Shown: one piece after another, positions 22,487 to 33,174 of the stretch
How positions within the stretch are numbered: the first letter of the stretch is position 1
How the letters are laid out: each line of letters begins with the position of its first letter
Assembly: GCA_026745465.1 (NCBI GenBank)
Contig: JACYXH010000109.1
Location: 1,205,001 to 1,269,000 of the forward strand
Origin: Lota lota
Lineage: Eukaryota > Chordata > Actinopteri > Gadiformes > Lotidae
DNA: 64,000 nucleotides
Reading direction: 5' to 3'
The notes under the pieces: model-generated
What the model saw: the letters and a program-made list of their open reading frames with translations, nothing else
Database searches by the model: none
What the model was told of the DNA's origin: nothing
Made by a program: the position numbers and the translations under genes

Positions 22487-22867
22487 TGCCCCTTGAAAAA
22501 ATGAAGTTAATACTTTGTCTGGACGATTGATGCAAGATTTCACTTTGAATTTACATGTTTAAAAAGAAATTGGCACAACTTGGCCTTTTTAAAGTTTGGA
22601 ACAGATCCCTAAACATAAGCAGGAGGCAGGAGGTGGTGGGTAATGGGCTACTTTGAGAGAATAACTGAATTGCTATCTTTTGGCCTTTAAAAACGATTTA
22701 AGTAGGCCAAGGAACAAACATATGGTTTTCTGATTCCTAAGCAGAAAAGTTATCAAGTTCCCAAATAGCCGTACACTAGCAGAATTAGATACCCTTCAAA
22801 ACTAAAGCCAAAAGGACGATTGCTTCAAATTCTTGGGTGGCACTTATTTCTTTTAAAGCCTAAAGAG

Positions 22868-22928
22868 TGCCATGACCCGGATTCGCTGCGACCACAACAC
22901 AGAGTACTAACCACTATACGATCACGGC
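22868..22928 (-). pseudogene. tRNA-His copy 43, 11-bp T-arm deletion
   Basis: Same breakpoints as copy 9. Confidence 0.9.
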
Positions 22929-22936
22929 AAGTGATG

Positions 22937-23008
22937 TTCCCATACCGGGAGTTGAACCCGGGCCGCCTGGGTGAAAACCAGGAATCCTAACCGCTAGACC
23001 ATATGGGA
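22937..23008 (-). tRNA. tRNA-Glu(TTC) copy 43
   Basis: A acceptor form with the GGTTAGG D loop. Confidence 0.95.
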
Positions 23009-23395
23009 TGTCATTGTGTAAAGTTAGCTAAGACTCTGTCTGGACTATTGATGATATATTTTACTTTGCATTGACATGTTAAAGAAGAAATTGGCACAAC
23101 TTGGCCTTTTTACATTTTTGAACAGCTCCCCAAACATAAGCAGGGGGCACTCACTAGGTGGTGGTGGGTAATGGGTTACTTTTAGAGAATAACTGAATTG
23201 CTGTATTTTGGCCTTTAAAAACGATTTAAGTTGGCCAGGGAACAAACATATGGTTTTCTGATTCCTAAGCAGAAAAGTTTTCAAGTTCCCAAATAGCCGT
23301 ACACTAGCAGAATTAGATACCCGTCAAAAATAAAGCCAAAAGGACGATTGCTTTAAATTCTTGGTTGTCACTTATTTCTTTCAACGCTTAAAGAG

Positions 23396-23467
23396 TGCCA
23401 TGACCCGGATTCGAACCGGGGTTGTTGCGACCACAACACAGAGTACTAACCACTATACGATCACGGC
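23396..23467 (-). tRNA. tRNA-His(GTG) copy 44
   Basis: C27:A43 mismatch only. Confidence 0.85.
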
Positions 23468-23475
23468 AAATGATG

Positions 23476-23547
23476 TTCCCATACCGGGAGTTGAACCCGG
23501 GCCGCCTGTGTGAAAACCAGGAATCCTGACCGCTAGACCATATCGGA
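23476..23547 (-). tRNA. tRNA-Glu(TTC) copy 44
   Basis: C acceptor form plus G31:A39. Confidence 0.8.
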
Positions 23548-23933
23548 TACCCTTGTGAAAAGTTAGCTAAGACTCTGTCTGGACGATTGATGATGTGTTT
23601 TACTTTGCATTGACATGTTGAAGAAGAAATTGGCACAACTTGGCCTTTTTACATTTTTGAACAGCTCCCCAAACATAAGCAGGGGGCACTCACTAGGTGG
23701 TGGTGGGTAATGAGTTACTTTGAGAGAATAGCTGAATTGCTGTATTTTGGCCTTTAAAACGATTTAAGTGGGCCAGGGAACAAACATATGGTTTTCTGAT
23801 TCCTAAGCAGAAAAGTTATCAAGTTCCCAAATAGCCGTACACTAGCCGAATTAGATACCCCTCAAAAATAAAGCCAAAATGACGATTGCTTTAAATTCTT
23901 GGATGTCACTTATTTCTTTCAACGCTTAAAGAG

Positions 23934-24005
23934 TGCCATGACCCGGATTCGAACCGGGGTTGCTGCGACCACAACACAGAGTACTAACCACTATACGATC
24001 ACGGC
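23934..24005 (-). tRNA. tRNA-His(GTG) copy 45
   Basis: Canonical copy. Confidence 0.95.
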
Positions 24006-24013
24006 AAGTGATG

Positions 24014-24085
24014 TTCCCATACCTGGAGTTGAACCCGTGCCACCTGGGTGAAAACCAGGAATCCTGACCGCTAGACCATTTGAGA
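24014..24085 (-). tRNA. tRNA-Glu(TTC) copy 45, weakened
   Basis: B acceptor form plus two T-stem mismatches (A49:G65, G51:A63). Confidence 0.7.
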
Positions 24086-24466
24086 TGCCCCTTGCAAAAA
24101 TGAAGTTAATACTTTGTCTGGACGATTGATGCAAGATTTCACTTTGAATTTACATGTTTAAAAAGAAATTGGCACAACTTGGCCTTTTTAAAATTTGGAA
24201 CAGATCCCTAAACATAAGCAGGAGGCAGGAGGTGGTGGGTAATGGGCTATTTTGAGAGAATAACTGAATTGCTATCTTTTGGCCTTTAAAAACAATTTAA
24301 GTAGGCCAGGGAACAAACATTTGGTTTTCTGATTCCTAAGCAGAAAAGTTATCAAGTTCCCAAATAGCCGTACACTAGCAGAATTAGATACCCTACAAAA
24401 CTAAAGCCAAAAGGACGATTGCTTCAAATTCTTGGGTGGCACTTATTTCTTTCAAAGCCTAAAGAG

Positions 24467-24538
24467 TGCCATGACCCGGATTCGAACCGGGGTTGCTGCG
24501 ACCACAACACAGAGTACTAACCACTATACGATCACGGC
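24467..24538 (-). tRNA. tRNA-His(GTG) copy 46
   Basis: Canonical copy. Confidence 0.95.
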
Positions 24539-24546
24539 AAGTGATG

Positions 24547-24618
24547 TTCCCATACCGGGAGTTGAACCCGGGCCGCCTGGGTGAAAACCAGGAATCCTAA
24601 CCGCTAGACCATATGGGA
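24547..24618 (-). tRNA. tRNA-Glu(TTC) copy 46
   Basis: A acceptor form with the GGTTAGG D loop; a canonical cassette. Confidence 0.95.
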
Positions 24619-25005
24619 TATCCTTGTGAGAAGTTAGCTAAGACTCTGTCTGGACGATTGATGATATATTTTACTTTGCATTGACATGTTGAAGAAGAAA
24701 TTGGCACAACTTGGCCTTTTTACATTTTTGAACAGCTCCCCAAACATAAGCAGGGGGCACTCACTAGGTGGTGGTGGGTAATGGGTTACTTTGAGAGAAT
24801 AACTGAATTGCTGTTTTTTGGCCTTTAAAAACGATTTAAGTGGGCCAGGGAACAAACATATGGTTTTCTGATTCCTAAGCAGAAAAGTTATCAAGTTCCC
24901 AAATAGCCGTACACTAGCAGAATTAGATACCCCTCAAAAATAAAGCCAAAAGGACGATTGCTTTAAATTCTTGGATGTCACTTATTTCTTTCAACGCTTA
25001 AAGAG

Positions 25006-25077
25006 TGCCATTACCCGGATTCGAACCGGGGTTGCTGTGACCACAACACAGAGTACTAACCACTATACGATCACGGC
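25006..25077 (-). tRNA. tRNA-His(GTG) copy 47
   Basis: G6:A67 acceptor mismatch; the anticodon stem is fully paired. Confidence 0.83.
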
Positions 25078-25085
25078 AAGTGAGG

Positions 25086-25157
25086 TTCCCATACCGGGAG
25101 TTGAACCCCGGCCACCTGGGTGAAGACCAGGAATCCTGACCGCTAGACCATATGAGA
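25086..25157 (-). tRNA. tRNA-Glu(TTC) copy 47, C33 form
   Basis: D form: C33 and G50:G64. Confidence 0.75.
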
Positions 25158-25538
25158 TGCCCCTTGTGAAAAAAAAGTTAATACTTTGTCTGGACGATTG
25201 AAGCAAGATTTCACTTTGAATTTACATGTTTAAAAAGAAATTGGCACAACTTGGCCTTTTAAAAAAAATTAACAGATCCCTAAACATAAGCAGGAGGCAG
25301 GAGGTGGTGGGTAATGGGCTACTTTGAGAGAATAACTGAATTGCTATCTTTTGGTCTTTAAAAACGATTTAAGTAGGCCAGGGAACAAACTTATGGTTTT
25401 CTGATTCCCAAGCAGAAAAGTTATCAAGTTCCCAAATGGCCGTATACTAGCAGAATTAGATACCCTTCAAAACTAAAGCCAAAAGGACGATTGCTTCAAA
25501 TTCTTCGGTGGCACTTATTTCTTTCAACGCTTAAAGAG

Positions 25539-25610
25539 TGCCATGACCCGGATTCGAACCGGGGTTGCTGTGACCACAACACAGAGTACTAACCACTATA
25601 CGATCACGGC
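25539..25610 (-). tRNA. tRNA-His(GTG) copy 48
   Basis: Anticodon stem CTGTG with CACAG; no mismatches. Confidence 0.95.
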
Positions 25611-25618
25611 AAGTGATG

Positions 25619-25690
25619 TTCCCATACCGGGAGTTGAACCCCGGCCACCTGGGTGAAGACCAGGAATCCTGACCGCTAGACCATATGAGA
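25619..25690 (-). tRNA. tRNA-Glu(TTC) copy 48, C33 form
   Basis: D form. Confidence 0.75.
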
Positions 25691-26071
25691 TGCCCCTTGT
25701 GAAAAAAAAGTTAATACTTTGTCTGGACGATTGAAGCAAGATTTCACTTTGAATTTACATGTTTAAAAAGAAATTGGCACAACTTGGCCTTTTAAAAAAA
25801 ATTAACAGATCCCTAAACATAAGCAGGAGGCAGAATGTGGTGGGTAATGGGCTACTTTGAGAGAATAACTGAATTGCTATCTTTTGGCCTTTAAAAACGA
25901 TTTAAGTAGGCCAGGGAACAAACTTATGGTTTTCTGATTCCCAAGCAGAAAAGTTATCAAGTTCCCAAATGGCCGTATACTAGCAGAATTAGATACCCCT
26001 CAAAAATAAAGCCAAAAGGACGATTGCTTTAAATTCTTGGATGTCACTTATTTCTTTCAACGCTTAAAGAG

Positions 26072-26143
26072 TGCCATGACCCGGATTCGAACCGGGGTTG
26101 CTGTGACCACAACACAGAGTACTAACCACTATACGATCACGGC
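26072..26143 (-). tRNA. tRNA-His(GTG) copy 49
   Basis: As copy 48. Confidence 0.95.
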
Positions 26144-26151
26144 AAGTGATG

Positions 26152-26223
26152 TTCCCATACCGGGAGTTGAACCCCGGCCACCTGGGTGAAGACCAGGAAT
26201 CCTGACCGCTAGACCATATGAGA
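26152..26223 (-). tRNA. tRNA-Glu(TTC) copy 49, C33 form
   Basis: D form. Confidence 0.75.
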
Positions 26224-26604
26224 TGCCCCTTGTGAAAAAAAAGTTAATACTTTGTCTGGACGATTGAAGCAAGATTTCACTTTGAATTTACATGTTTAAA
26301 AAGAAATTGGCACAACTTGGCCTTTTAAAAAAAATTAACAGATCCCTAAACATAAGCAGGAGGCAGGAGGTGGTGGGTAATGGGCTACTTTGAGAGAATA
26401 ACTGAATTGCTATCTTTTGGTCTTTAAAAACGATTTAAGTAGGCCAGGGAACAAACTTATGGTTTTCTGATTCCCAAGCAGAAAAGTTATCAAGTTCCCA
26501 AATGGCCGTATACTAGCAGAATTAGATACCCTTCAAAACTAAAGCCAAAAGGACGATTGCTTCAAATTCTTCGGTGGCACTTATTTCTTTCAACGCTTAA
26601 AGAG

Positions 26605-26676
26605 TGCCATGACCCGGATTCGAACCGGGGTTGCTGTGACCACAACACAGAGTACTAACCACTATACGATCACGGC
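26605..26676 (-). tRNA. tRNA-His(GTG) copy 50
   Basis: As copy 48, which lies 1066 bp to the left in a near-identical block. Confidence 0.95.
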
Positions 26677-26684
26677 AAGTGATG

Positions 26685-26756
26685 TTCCCATACCGGGAGT
26701 TGAACCCCGGCCACCTGGGTGAAGACCAGGAATCCTGACCGCTAGACCATATGAGA
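26685..26756 (-). tRNA. tRNA-Glu(TTC) copy 50, C33 form
   Basis: D form. Confidence 0.75.
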
Positions 26757-27137
26757 TGCCCCTTGTGAAAAAAAAGTTAATACTTTGTCTGGACGATTGA
26801 AGCAAGATTTCACTTTGAATTTACATGTTTAAAAAGAAATTGGCACAACTTGGCCTTTTAAAAAAAATTAACAGATCCCTAAACATAAGCAGGAGGCAGA
26901 ATGTGGTGGGTAATGGGCTACTTTGAGAGAATAACTGAATTGCTATCTTTTGGCCTTTAAAAACGATTTAAGTAGGCCAGGGAACAAACTTATGGTTTTC
27001 TGATTCCCAAGCAGAAAAGTTATCAAGTTCCCAAATGGCCGTATACTAGCAGAATTAGATACCCCTCAAAAATAAAGCCAAAAGGACGATTGCTTTAAAT
27101 TCTTGGATGTCACTTATTTCTTTCAACGCTTAAAGAG

Positions 27138-27209
27138 TGCCATGACCCGGATTCGAACCGGGGTTGCTGTGACCACAACACAGAGTACTAACCACTATAC
27201 GATCACGGC
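27138..27209 (-). tRNA. tRNA-His(GTG) copy 51
   Basis: As copy 49, which lies 1066 bp to the left. Confidence 0.95.
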
Positions 27210-27217
27210 AAGTGATG

Positions 27218-27289
27218 TTCCCATACCGGGAGTTGAACCCCGGCCACCTGGGTGAAGACCAGGAATCCTGACCGCTAGACCATATGAGA
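27218..27289 (-). tRNA. tRNA-Glu(TTC) copy 51, C33 form
   Basis: D form. Confidence 0.75.
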
Positions 27290-27670
27290 TGCCCCTTGTG
27301 AAAAAAAAGTTAATACTTTGTCTGGACGATTGAAGCAAGATTTCACTTTGAATTTACATGTTTAAAAAGAAATTGGCACAACTTGGCCTTTTAAAAAAAA
27401 TTAACAGATCCCTAAACATATGCAGGAGGCAGGAGGTGGTGGGCAATGGGCTACTTTGAGAGAATAACTGAATTGCTATCTTTTGGCCTTTAAAAACGAT
27501 TTAAGTAGGCCAGGGAACAAACTTATGGTTTTCTGATTCCCAAGCAGAAAAGTTATCAAGTTCCCGAATGGCCGTATACTAGCAGAATTAGATACCCTTC
27601 AAAACTAAAGCCAAAAGGACGATTGCTTCAAATTCTTCGGTGGCACTTATTTCTTTCAAAGCCTAAAGAG

Positions 27671-27742
27671 TGCCATGACCCGTATTCCAACCGGGGTTGC
27701 TACGACCACAACACAGAGTACTAACCACTATACGATCACGGC
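27671..27742 (-). pseudogene. tRNA-His copy 52, B box destroyed
   Basis: TTGGAAT T loop. Confidence 0.78.
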
Positions 27743-27750
27743 AAGTGATG

Positions 27751-27822
27751 TTCCCATACCGGGAGTTGAACCCGGGCCGCCTGGGTGAAAACCAGGAATC
27801 CTGACCGCTAGAACATATGGGA
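27751..27822 (-). tRNA. tRNA-Glu(TTC) copy 52
   Basis: A acceptor form, but G10 is U, weakening the D stem and A box. Confidence 0.82.
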
Positions 27823-28209
27823 TTTCCTTGTGAAAAGTTAGCTAAGACTCTGTCTGGACGATTGATGGTGTATTTTACTTTGCATTGACATGTTGAAGAA
27901 GAAATTGGTACAACTTGGCCTTTTTACATTTTTGAACAGCTCCCCAAACATAAGCAGGGGGCACTCACTAGGTGGGAGTGGGTAATGGGTTACTTTGAGA
28001 GAATAACTGAATTGCTGTATTTTGGCCTTTAAAAACGATTTAAGTGGGCCAGGGAACAAACATATGGTTTTCTGATTCCTAAGCAGAAAAGTTATCAAGT
28101 TCCCAAATAGCCGTACACTAGCAGAATTAGATACCCCTCAAAAATAAAGCCAAAAGGACGATTGCTTTAAATTCTTGTTTGTCACTTATTTCTTTCAACG
28201 CTTAAAGAG

Positions 28210-28281
28210 TGTCATGACCCGGATTCGAACAGGGGTTGTTGCGACCACAACACAGAGTACTAACCACTATACGATCACGGC
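28210..28281 (-). tRNA. tRNA-His(GTG) copy 53, weakened
   Basis: C2:A71 in the acceptor plus U52:C62 and C27:A43. Confidence 0.72.
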
Positions 28282-28289
28282 AAGTGATG

Positions 28290-28361
28290 TTCCCATACCG
28301 GGAGTTGAACCCGGGCCACCTGGGTGAAAACCAGGAATCCTGACCGCTAGACCATTTGAGA
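28290..28361 (-). tRNA. tRNA-Glu(TTC) copy 53
   Basis: B acceptor form. Confidence 0.85.
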
Positions 28362-28742
28362 TGCCCCTTGTAAAAATGAAGTTAATACTTTGTCTGGACG
28401 ATTTATGCAAGATTTCACTTTGAATTTACATGTTTAAAAAGAAATTGGCACAACTTGGCCTTTTTAAAGTTTGGAACAGATCCCTAAACATAAGCAGGAG
28501 GCAGGAGGTGGTGGGTAATGGGCTACTTTGAGAGAATAACTGAATTGCTATCTTTTGGCCTTTAAAAACGATTTAAGTAGGCCAAGGAACAAACATATGG
28601 TTTTCTGATTCCTAAGCAGAAAAGTTATCAAGTTCCCAAATAGCCGTACACTAGCAGAATTAGATACCCTTCAAAACTAAAGCCAAAAGGACGATTGCTT
28701 CAAATTCTTGGGTGGCACTTATTTCTTTCAAAGCCTAAAGAG

Positions 28743-28814
28743 TGCCATGACCCGGATTCGAACCAGGGTTGCTGCGACCACAACACAGAGTACTAACCAC
28801 TATACGATCACGGC
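28743..28814 (-). tRNA. tRNA-His(GTG) copy 54
   Basis: U51-G63 wobble only. Confidence 0.92.
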
Positions 28815-28822
28815 AAGTGATG

Positions 28823-28894
28823 TTCCCATACCGGGAGTTGAAGCCGGGCCGCCTGGGTGAAAACCAGGAATCCTGACCGCTAGACCATATCGGA
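28823..28894 (-). tRNA. tRNA-Glu(TTC) copy 54
   Basis: C acceptor form plus C53:C61. Confidence 0.75.
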
Positions 28895-29280
28895 TGTCCT
28901 TGTGAAAAGTTAGCTAAGACTCTGTCTGGACGATTGATGATGTGTTTTACTTTGCATTGACATGTTGAAGAAGAAATTGGCACAACTTGGCCTTTTTACA
29001 TTTTTGAACAGCTCCCCAAACATAAGCAGGGGGCACTCACTAGGTGGTGGTGGGTAATGAGTTACTTTGAGAGAATAACTGAATTGCTGTATTTTGGCCT
29101 TTAAAACGATTTAAGTGGGCCAGGGAACAAACATATGGTTTTCTGATTCCTAAGCAGAAAAGTTATCAAGTTCCCAAATAGCCGTGCACTAGCAGAATTA
29201 GATACCCCTCAAAAATGAAGCCAAAAGGACGATTGCTTTAAATTCTTGGTTGTCACTTATTTCTTTCAACGCTTAAAGAG

Positions 29281-29352
29281 TGCCATGACCCGGATTCGAA
29301 CCGGGGTTGCTGCGACCACAACACAGAGTACTAACCACTATACGATCACGGC
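29281..29352 (-). tRNA. tRNA-His(GTG) copy 55
   Basis: Canonical copy. Confidence 0.95.
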
Positions 29353-29360
29353 AAGTGATG

Positions 29361-29432
29361 TTCCCATACCGGGAGTTGAACCCGGGCCACCTGGGTGAAA
29401 ACCAGGAATCCTGACCGCTAGACCATTTGAGA
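29361..29432 (-). tRNA. tRNA-Glu(TTC) copy 55
   Basis: B acceptor form. Confidence 0.85.
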
Positions 29433-29813
29433 TGCCCCTTGTAAAAATGAAGTTAATACTTTGTCTGGACGATTGATGCAAGATTTCACTTTGAATTTAC
29501 ATGTTTAAAAAGAAATTGGCACAACTTGGCCTTTTTAAAGTTTGGAACAGATCCCTAAACATAAGCAGGAGGCAGGAGGTGGTGGGTAATGGGCTACTTT
29601 GAGAGAATAACTGAATTGCTATCTTTTGGCCTTTAAAAACGATTTAAGTAGGCCAAGGAACAAACATATGGTTTTCTGATTCCTAAGCAGAAAAGTTATC
29701 AAGTTCCCAAATAGCCGTACACTAGCAGAATTAGATACCATTCAAAACTAAAGCCAAAAGGACGATTGCTTCAAATTCTTGGGTGGCACTTATTTCTTTC
29801 AAAGCCTAAAGAG

Positions 29814-29885
29814 TGCCATGACCCGGATTCGAACCGGGGTTGCTGCGACCACAACACAGAGTACTAACCACTATACGATCACGGC
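29814..29885 (-). tRNA. tRNA-His(GTG) copy 56
   Basis: Canonical copy. Confidence 0.95.
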
Positions 29886-29893
29886 AAGTGATG

Positions 29894-29965
29894 TTCCCAT
29901 ACCGGGAGTTGAACCCTGGCCGCCTGGGTGAAAACCAGGAATCCTGACCGCTAGACCATATGGGA
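29894..29965 (-). tRNA. tRNA-Glu(TTC) copy 56
   Basis: A acceptor form with an A50:G64 T-stem mismatch. Confidence 0.83.
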
Positions 29966-30352
29966 TTTCCTTGTGAAAAGTTAGCTAAGACTCTGTCTGG
30001 ACGATTGATGGTGTATTTTACTTTGCATTGACATGTTGAAGAAGAAATTGGTACAACTTGGCCTTTTTACATTTTTGAACATCTCCCCAAACATAAGCAG
30101 GGGGCACTCACTAGGTGGGAGTGGGTAATGGGTTACTTTGAGAGAATAACTGAATTGCTGTATTTTGGCCTTTAAAAACGATTTAAGTGGGCCAGGGAAC
30201 AAACATATGGTTTTCTGATTCCTAAGCAGAAAAGTTATCAAGTTCCCAAATAGCCGTACACTAGCAGAATTAGATACCCCTCAAAAATAAAGCCAAAAGG
30301 ACGATTGCTTTAAATTCTTGTTTGTCACTTATTTCTTTCAACGCTTAAAGAG

Positions 30353-30424
30353 TGTCATGACCCGGATTCGAACAGGGGTTGTTGCGACCACAACACAGAG
30401 TACTAACCACTATACGATCACGGC
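30353..30424 (-). tRNA. tRNA-His(GTG) copy 57, weakened
   Basis: C2:A71, U52:C62 and C27:A43, as in copy 53. Confidence 0.72.
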
Positions 30425-30432
30425 AAGTGATG

Positions 30433-30504
30433 TTCCCATACCGGGAGTTGAACCCGGGCCACCTGGGTGAAAACCAGGAATCCTGACCGCTAGACCATTT
30501 GAGA
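30433..30504 (-). tRNA. tRNA-Glu(TTC) copy 57
   Basis: B acceptor form. Confidence 0.85.
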
Positions 30505-30885
30505 TGCCCCTTGTAAAAATGAAGTTAATACTTTGTCTGGACGATTTATGCAAGATTTCACTTTGAATTTACATGTTTAAAAAGAAATTGGCACAACTTG
30601 GCCTTTTTAAAGTTTGGAACAGATCCCTAAACATAAGCAGGAAGCAGGAGGTGGTGGGTAATGGGCTACTTTGAGAGAATAACTGAATTGCTATCTTTTG
30701 GCCTTTAAAAACGATTTAAGTAGGCCAAGGAACAAAAATATGGTTTTCTGATTCCTAAGCAGAAAAGTTATGAAGTTCCCAAATAGCCGTACACTAGCAG
30801 AATTAGATACCCTTCAAAACTAAAGCCAAAAGGACGATTGCTTCAAATTCTTGGGTGGCACTTATTTCTTTCAAAGCCTAAAGAG

Positions 30886-30957
30886 TGCCATGACCCGGAT
30901 TCGAACCGGGGTTGCTGCGACCACAACACAGAGTACTAACCACTATACGATCACGGC
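30886..30957 (-). tRNA. tRNA-His(GTG) copy 58
   Basis: Canonical copy. Confidence 0.95.
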
Positions 30958-30965
30958 AAGTGATG

Positions 30966-31037
30966 TTCCCATACCGGGAGTTGAAGCCGGGCCGCCTGGG
31001 TGAAAACCAGGAATCCTGACCGCTAGACCATATCGGA
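30966..31037 (-). tRNA. tRNA-Glu(TTC) copy 58
   Basis: C acceptor form plus C53:C61. Confidence 0.75.
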
Positions 31038-31423
31038 TGTCCATGTGAAAAGTTAGCTAAGACTCTGTCTGGACGATTGATGATGTGTTTTACTTTGCAT
31101 TGACATGTTGAAGAAGAAATTGGCACAACTTGGCCTTTTTACATTTTTGAACAGCTCCCCAAACATAAGCAGGGGGCACTCACTAGGTGGTGGTGGGTAA
31201 TGAGTTACTTTGAGAGAATAACTGAATTGCTGTATTTTGGCCTTTAAAACGATTTAAGTGGGCCAGGGAACAAACATATGGTTTTCTGATTCCTAAGCAG
31301 AAAAGTTATCAAGTTCCCAAATAGCCGTGCACTAGCAGAATTAGATACCCCTCAAAAATGAAGCCAAAAGGACGATTGCTTTAAATTCTTGGTTGTCACT
31401 TATTTCTTTCAACGCTTAAAGAG

Positions 31424-31495
31424 TGCCATGACCCGGATTCGAACCGGGGTTGCTGCGACCACAACACAGAGTACTAACCACTATACGATCACGGC
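31424..31495 (-). tRNA. tRNA-His(GTG) copy 59
   Basis: Canonical copy. Confidence 0.95.
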
Positions 31496-31503
31496 AAGTG
31501 ATG

Positions 31504-31575
31504 TTCCCATACCGGGAGTTGAACCCGGGCCACCTGGGTGAAAACCAGGAATCCTGACCGCTAGACCATTTGAGA
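31504..31575 (-). tRNA. tRNA-Glu(TTC) copy 59
   Basis: B acceptor form. Confidence 0.85.
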
Positions 31576-31956
31576 TGCCCCTTGTAAAAATGAAGTTAAT
31601 ACTTTGTCTGGACGATTGATGCAAGATTTAACTTTGAATTTACATGTTTAAAAAGAAATTGGCACAACTTGGCCTTTTTAAAGTTTGGAACAGATCCCTA
31701 AACATAAGCAGGAGGCAGGAGGTGGTGGGTAATGGGCTACTTTGAGAGAATAACTGAATTGCTATCTTTTGGCCTTTAAAAACGATTTAAGTAGGCCAAG
31801 GAACAAACATATGGTTTTCTGATTCCTAAGCAGAAAAGTTATCAAGTTCCCAAATAGCCGTACACTAGCAGAATTAGATACCCTTCAAAACTAAAGCCAA
31901 AAGGACGATTGCTTCAAATTCTTGGGTGGCACTTATTTCTTTCAACGCTTAAAGAG

Positions 31957-32028
31957 TGCCATGACCCGGATTCGAACAGGGGTTGTTGCGACCACAACAC
32001 AGAGTACTAACCACTATACGATCACGGC
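31957..32028 (-). tRNA. tRNA-His(GTG) copy 60
   Basis: U52:C62 and C27:A43. Confidence 0.82.
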
Positions 32029-32036
32029 AAGTGATG

Positions 32037-32108
32037 TTCCCATACCGGGAGTTGAACCCGGGCCACCTGGGTGAAAACCAGGAATCCTGACCGCTAGACC
32101 ATTTGAGA
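32037..32108 (-). tRNA. tRNA-Glu(TTC) copy 60
   Basis: B acceptor form. Confidence 0.85.
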
Positions 32109-32489
32109 TGCCCCTTGTAAAAATGAAGTTAATACTTTGTCTGGACGATTTATGCAAGATTTCACTTTGAATTTACATGTTTAAAAAGAAATTGGCACAA
32201 CTTGGCCTTTTTAAAGTTTGGAACAGATCCCTAAACATAAGCAGGAGGCAGGAGGTGGTGGGTAATGGGCTACTTTGAGAGAATAACTGAATTGCTATCT
32301 TTTGGCCTTTAAAAACGATTTAAGTAGGCCAAGGAACAAACATATGGTTTTCTGATTCCTAAGCAGAAAAGTTATCAAGTTCCCAAATAGCCGTACACTA
32401 GCAGAATTAGATACCCTTCAAAACTAAAGCCAAAAGGACGATTGCTTCAAATTCTTCGGTGGCACTTATTTCTTTCAACGCTTAAAGAG

Positions 32490-32561
32490 TGCCATGACCC
32501 GGATTTGAACAGGGGTTGTTGCGACCACAACACAGAGTACTAACCACTATACGATCACGGC
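32490..32561 (-). tRNA. tRNA-His(GTG) copy 61
   Basis: U52:C62 and C27:A43, with T-loop G57 to A. Confidence 0.8.
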
Positions 32562-32569
32562 AAGTGATG

Positions 32570-32641
32570 TTCCCATACCGGGAGTTGAACCCGGGCCACC
32601 TGGGTGAAAACCAGGAATCCTGACCGCTAGACCATTTGAGA
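32570..32641 (-). tRNA. tRNA-Glu(TTC) copy 61
   Basis: B acceptor form. Confidence 0.85.
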
Positions 32642-33022
32642 TGCCCCTTGTAAAAATGAAGTTAATACTTTGTCTGGACGATTTATGCAAGATTTCACTT
32701 TGAATTTACATGTTTAAAAAGAAATTGGCACAACTTGGCCTTTTTAAAGTTTGGAACAGATCCCTAAACATAAGCAGGAGGCAGGAGGTGGTGGGTAATG
32801 GGCTACTTTGAGAGAATAACTGAATTGCTATCTTTTGGCCTTTAAAAACGATTTAAGTAGGCCAAGGAACAAACATATGGTTTTCTGATTCCTAAGCAGA
32901 AAAGTTATCAAGTTCCCAAATAGCCGTACACTAGCAGAATTAGATACCCTTCAAAACTAAAGCCAAAAGGACGATTGCTTCAAATTCTTCGGTGGCACTT
33001 ATTTCTTTCAAAGCCTAAATAG

Positions 33023-33094
33023 TGCCATGACCCGGATTCGAACCGGGGTTGCTGCGATTACAACACAGAGTACTAACCACTATACGATCACGGC
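33023..33094 (-). tRNA. tRNA-His-derived copy 62 with anticodon GTA
   Basis: Two adjacent changes at 33058-33059 make the loop TTGTAAT, giving a Tyr-type GTA anticodon with A37. All stems still pair. Confidence 0.9.
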
Positions 33095-33102
33095 AAATGA
33101 TG

Positions 33103-33174
33103 TTCCCATACCGGGAGTTGAACACGGGCGGCCTGGGTGAAAACCAGGAATCCTGACCGCTAGACCATATCGGA
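33103..33174 (-). tRNA. tRNA-Glu(TTC) copy 62, weakened
   Basis: C acceptor form plus U52:C62 in the T stem and a changed variable loop. Confidence 0.72.
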
